Part shown: piece by piece, positions 59,701-62,266 of the stretch
Layout of the letters: each line of letters begins with the position of its first letter
How positions within the stretch are numbered: the first letter of the stretch is position 1
Program-made: the position numbers and the translations under genes
Assembly (NCBI RefSeq): GCF_004405105.1
Contig: NZ_SORW01000044.1
Location: 177,513 to 239,778 of the forward strand
Reading direction: 5' to 3'
Length of the DNA: 62,266 nucleotides
Source of the DNA: Jeotgalibacillus sp. R-1-5s-1
GTDB lineage: Bacteria; Bacillota; Bacilli; Bacillales; Jeotgalibacillaceae
The notes under the pieces: generated by a model
What the model was told of the DNA's origin: nothing
Seen by the model: the letters and a program-made list of their open reading frames with translations, nothing else
Database searches by the model: none

Positions 59701-59711
59701 GGAGTGACAGA

Positions 59712-60203
59712 ATGAGAACGTTAATACTGGCAAATGGCGAAGAGGTTCAGGTGAAGTGTCTGAGTTGTGCGATTACAGGTGGACTTGTTGAGCCAGAGGG
59801 TGGCGTCATATGTGAAACGGAGTATTTCCACGCTCATCAGGACGTTGCGTATCCGATCCCCGGACTCGTTATTTTAGCATCTAAAAGACATATCACTTGC
59901 CTTGATGAATTAACTGAAGAAGAACGTCTGGATTACATCACTGTTATGGGCAGAATCAGAGCGGCTCAGCGGGAAAAACTCGGGATTGAGCATGTTTATT
60001 ACTTTTACAATGAAGATACAACGCATCATTTTCATATCTGGATGGTGCCGAGATATGATTGGATGAAGGCATTCGGTAGATCAGTGGAATCGCTTAGGCC
60101 AGCCATGCTCCATGCCAGAAATGAATTAAATACAGATGACAATCGGGAAATCGTACATACTGGCATTGCTACATTAAGAAAAGCGCTATCGATCCCTAAA
60201 TAA
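59712..60203 (+). CDS. HIT-like protein with an altered His triad
   Basis: A 163-residue HIT-fold protein. The triad region reads H105-H-F-H108-I-W110-M-V-P-R. HIT enzymes have H-x-H-x-H; here the first two His (106 and 108) are kept and the third is Trp. H108 would be the nucleophile position. Two Cys (C16-L-S-C19) at the N-terminus could bind metal. It may cleave nucleotide phosphates with changed specificity or be non-catalytic. A ribosome site AAGGAGTG is 6 bases upstream. Confidence 0.82.
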   Translation: MRTLILANGEEVQVKCLSCAITGGLVEPEGGVICETEYFHAHQDVAYPIPGLVILASKRHITCLDELTEEERLDYITVMGRIRAAQREKLGIEHVYYFYNEDTTHHFHIWMVPRYDWMKAFGRSVESLRPAMLHARNELNTDDNREIVHTGIATLRKALSIPK

Positions 60204-60219
60204 GAAATGGAGAATGATC

Positions 60220-60660
60220 ATGAATATTTTATTTGCAGCAAAAGAAGACAGTAAGGAACTGGCACCATTATTTGATGCGTACCGTCAATTTTATAATCAA
60301 CCATCCAATCTTGATGGCGCGGAGGCTTATTTATCAGAGCGTTTGGCAGAAGGAGAGTCAATTATCTTTTTTGCGAAAGAGGGGGATGAGGTGCTTGGAT
60401 TCACGCAGCTGTATCCAACCTTTTCATCGATTTCCTTGAGACGTGCGTGGATTTTAAATGATCTTTATGTTTCTGAACAGGCACGTAAAAAGGGAGTAGG
60501 AGAGCGGTTGCTTCAGCAGGTAAAGGAATTTGCCGAGGAAACGTCAGCAGCAAGTGTCAGTCTGAGTACAGCACCGGATAACGAAAAGGCCCAGCGACTT
60601 TATGAGCGAAATGGCTACGTGCGGGATGAAGAATTCCTGCATTATGAACTCAAAATTTAA
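60220..60660 (+). CDS. GNAT family N-acetyltransferase
   Basis: A 146-residue GNAT. Acetyl-CoA loop Q-A-R-K-K-G-V-G-E-R-L-L (about 89-100), strand A-A-S-V-S-L-S-T-A-P-D-N and end R-L-Y-E-R-N-G-Y. ATG at 60220 has ATGGAG 8 bases before it; an in-frame ATG at 60214 is closer to that site. Substrate unknown. Confidence 0.87.
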   Translation: MNILFAAKEDSKELAPLFDAYRQFYNQPSNLDGAEAYLSERLAEGESIIFFAKEGDEVLGFTQLYPTFSSISLRRAWILNDLYVSEQARKKGVGERLLQQVKEFAEETSAASVSLSTAPDNEKAQRLYERNGYVRDEEFLHYELKI

Positions 60661-60672
60661 GGAGGGTACATC

Positions 60673-60885
60673 ATGCCTTACGTAAATATAAAAGTAACAA
60701 GAGAGAACGGCGGTTTGACAAAGGAAGAGAAAGCGGCCCTCGTGAAAGGTGCCACAGAGCTTTTGCAAAATACACTTGGTAAAAACCCTGCTTCGACTGT
60801 GGTTGTGATTGATGAAATTGATACGGATAATTACGGGTTGGGTGGAGAGTTGATTACGGAGAGAAGGAAGAGGGAGAAAGGGTGA
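60673..60885 (+). CDS. 4-oxalocrotonate tautomerase family protein
   Basis: A 70-residue tautomerase. After removal of Met the N-terminal Pro (P-Y-V-N-I-K) is the catalytic base, as in 4-oxalocrotonate tautomerase. R12 and the G-L-G-G-E-L segment fit the DmpI/YwhB-like group. Forms hexamers in this family. AAGGAGGG lies 6 bases before the start. Confidence 0.9.
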   Translation: MPYVNIKVTRENGGLTKEEKAALVKGATELLQNTLGKNPASTVVVIDEIDTDNYGLGGELITERRKREKG

Positions 60886-61347
60886 AGGCGTCATTTGTGA
60901 GCTGAATGTTCATAAATGTGTCCATGATATTCTGCGTGTGCAGCGTGCAGCTTATCACATGGAGGCGAAGATATCGGCTATCCGGACCTTCCGCCTTTAA
61001 AGGAAACAGCTGAAGATCTTTTGGTAAGCGGTGAAACCTTTATTGGATGGTTGGATCAGGGAGTGCTATGTGGGGTGATTTCATTCAAAATAGACCGGAA
61101 CCACTTTGATATTCACCGATTGGTTGTGAGTCCTGATCATTTTAGAAAAGGCATTGCATCCCAACTGCTTGCAGAAATTGAGCATCACGATAAGAGCCAT
61201 ACCTTATGTGTCTCAACGGCTGAAAAAAACGAACCTGCTATCCACTTTTATAAAAGAAATGGATTTGACATTGCGGGTCAGACGGTGATTGATGAACGTT
61301 TAACTTTGATTCATTTTATGAAAACAAGAGAAACAGAGGGAATATGA
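60882..61347 (+). pseudogene. Frameshifted GNAT acetyltransferase
   Basis: Two frames together make one GNAT. One frame (about 60890-60970) reads E-L-N-V-H-K-C-V-H-D-I-L-R-V-Q-R-A-A-Y-H-M-E-A; a different frame continues E-D-I-G-Y-P-D-L-P-P-L-K-E-T-A-E-D-L through to F-Y-K-R-N-G-F. Adding a single base near 60968 (GCG-GAA-GAT) would restore a normal N-terminus. A second shift near 60896 would connect the only plausible GTG start (60882). The intact C-terminal 108 residues from 61021 have no ribosome site. Confidence 0.72.
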
Positions 61348-61967
61348 TGAAAGATTCGATCACAAGCGAACAGGAACTAAGAGACTATCTCGGCGAACCG
61401 AGTATCAATGCAACGAGTAAAGTCATTCCCTACATTGATGAACATGTAGAGGCATACATAGCAAAATCACCATTTTTAACGATGTCTACGGCTGATGAAA
61501 ACGGCGTATGTGACGCTTCTCCTCGTGGGGACGCACCTGGTTTTGTACTCGTTCAGGATGAAAAGCACCTGCTGATCCCGGAGCGGCCGGGAAATAAACG
61601 GGCCGACTCGCTGATGAACATTTTGAAAAATCCGGGGATCGGTCTGTTATTTATGATTCCCGGGTTAGGCGAAACGCTTCGGATTAATGGCAAAGCGCGT
61701 CTGGTCAAGGATGCTGAGTGGCTTGAGAAGATGGCTGTTCAGGGGAAAGCGCCGCTGCTTGCAATTCAGGTTGAGGTAGAGGAATGTTATATCCATTGCG
61801 CAAAAGCCTTTATTCGTTCGGGACTCTGGAAACCGGACTCCTGGCTTGAAAAAGAGGATTTGCCAAAGCCTTCGAAGATTCTTCATGCGCACACGAAGCT
61901 GCCCGATACAACACCTGACAGTATTCAAAAGAGGCTTGAGGAAGGGTATCGGGAGAGACTATATTAG
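61344..61967 (+). CDS. PPOX-class flavin-dependent oxidoreductase (pyridoxamine 5'-phosphate oxidase fold)
   Basis: A 207-residue split-barrel protein. F-L-T-M-S-T-A-D (44-51) starts the barrel, D-A-S-P-R-G-D-A-P-G-F and P-E-R-P-G-N-K-R-A-D-S fit the FMN-binding region, and C-Y-I-H-C-A-K-A-F-I-R-S-G-L-W closes it, as in the MSMEG_1061-type PPOX family. Likely binds FMN or F420-like cofactor; substrate unknown. Its ATG overlaps the end of the GNAT remnant. Confidence 0.87.
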   Translation: MMKDSITSEQELRDYLGEPSINATSKVIPYIDEHVEAYIAKSPFLTMSTADENGVCDASPRGDAPGFVLVQDEKHLLIPERPGNKRADSLMNILKNPGIGLLFMIPGLGETLRINGKARLVKDAEWLEKMAVQGKAPLLAIQVEVEECYIHCAKAFIRSGLWKPDSWLEKEDLPKPSKILHAHTKLPDTTPDSIQKRLEEGYRERLY

Positions 61968-61976
61968 GAAGTTTTG

Positions 61977-62010
61977 CGGATTCAGCCGATGATGGCTGGA
62001 TCCGTTTTTT
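61977..62010 (+). terminator. Terminator after the PPOX gene
   Basis: CGGATTCAGCC pairs with GGCTGGATCCG (one mismatch) around GATGAT and is followed by six Ts. Confidence 0.9.
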
Positions 62011-62048
62011 ATTGAAATAAGAGTTACCTGTTTAGATAATAAAGATGA

Positions 62049-62096
62049 TTTGCCGCGAACCTTATTCATGATGGTCAGGAATATGACTCCGCGTCC
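62049..62096. repeat. GCCGCG box 8
   Basis: TTTGCCGCGAA ... ACTCCGCGTCC, 48 bp, upstream of array C copy 5. Confidence 0.7.
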
Positions 62097-62109
62097 AGCC
62101 GGGTGTAGC

Positions 62110-62190
62110 CGGATTGAAGGAATCATGTTCAGAAGTAAAGGAAATCTGTCTAAGAGTGAAGGAATCGAACCAATGGAATTGAAGTTAGAA
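62110..62190 (-). repeat. Phased 21-bp array, family C copy 5, apparently truncated
   Basis: Words at 62116, 62137 and 62158 (21 bp steps) and a degenerate one near 62180, then the array stops where a sequence like the left end of an insertion sequence begins. Only the four-unit arm of the usual nine-unit array is present. Confidence 0.7.
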
Positions 62191-62266
62191 TAAAAAGTGG
62201 ACACGTAGATATCCTTTTTATCATACTGAGGATACCAATAAAAAGGACGTGTTCAACATGCGGAAA
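62190..62266 (+). mobile_element. Possible left end of an IS3-like element (window edge)
   Basis: AATAAAAAGTGGACACG is followed by about 50 bases and AAAAAGGACGTGTTCAAC before an ATG at 62258 (M-R-K...). The GTGGACAC end and a short leader into an M-R-K start resemble IS3-group elements. Only three codons are in the window, so this is tentative. Confidence 0.3.

Overview
The window reads as chromosomal DNA of a low-to-moderate GC Gram-positive bacterium of the order Bacillales. Reasons: strong GGAGG ribosome sites, frequent TTG and GTG starts, many lipoproteins with a simple lipobox, two T-box leaders, a CsoR-type copper regulon with CopZ/CopA/YdhK, PadR/DUF2812, and a ClpP paralog. The genus cannot be fixed from this sequence; a Bacillaceae or Caryophanaceae genus such as Jeotgalibacillus is only a guess. 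No rRNA, tRNA, CRISPR array or phage genes were seen.

Layout. 0-9.9 kb: small housekeeping and accessory genes (DinB, Nudix, HAD, GNAT, MOSC, MarR), and a divergent two-component system with a lipoprotein (3.8-7.1 kb). 9.9-11.6 kb: an IS150-type IS3 element sitting in the loop of a terminator hairpin. 11.9-18.1 kb: an MFS exporter, then a MacAB-like efflux operon (adaptor, ATPase, permease) that carries its own response regulator and histidine kinase. 18.2-25.2 kb: glutathione peroxidase, RDD, GDSL lipase, methyltransferase, a permuted papain-like protein divergent from a CdsA-like protein, and arylamine N-acetyltransferase. 25.2-32.2 kb: a copper/thiol regulon with five CsoR-like operators (thioredoxin-like, CopZ, CopA, His-rich anchored protein, MATE exporter, glutaredoxin, Cys-rich copper-storage-like protein, YdhK lipoprotein), without csoR itself. 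32.2-35 kb: small membrane and lipoproteins separated by short palindromic repeats. 35.3-38.7 kb: an isoleucine T-box driving a type-2 (mupirocin-insensitive class) isoleucyl-tRNA synthetase. 38.7-49.5 kb: CcsA-like protein, inositol monophosphatase, an ABC-2 exporter, Nif3, Nudix/GNAT, and an MFS exporter under its own T-box leader. 49.9-62.3 kb: M14-type peptidase, GrpB, PadR-DUF2812, an ECF-like sigma factor with a ClpP paralog, TspO-like protein, and a run of small GNAT/HIT/tautomerase/PPOX genes including one frameshifted GNAT. The window closes in what looks like the left end of another insertion sequence.

The most unusual content is between genes. At least eight intergenic gaps hold short-word arrays built to the same ruler: a roughly 8-10 base word recurring exactly every 21 bp, five times, then one step of 30 bp, then usually four more at 21 bp. 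The word differs between families (TGTATCG, GAAGGAAT, TGTYGATAG, and a five-unit TTCGTGAG form), yet the 21/30 geometry is kept, and copies of one family align unit by unit. Many arrays sit beside a roughly 50 bp element bounded by TTTGCCGCGAA and TTCGCGTCAAA. I know of no named element with this description. Separate families of short palindromes (GGGGTCTGTCCC, GCTCCGTCCCC, GGTGCCTGGCACC, AGATATACGTCC) look like REP-type repeats.
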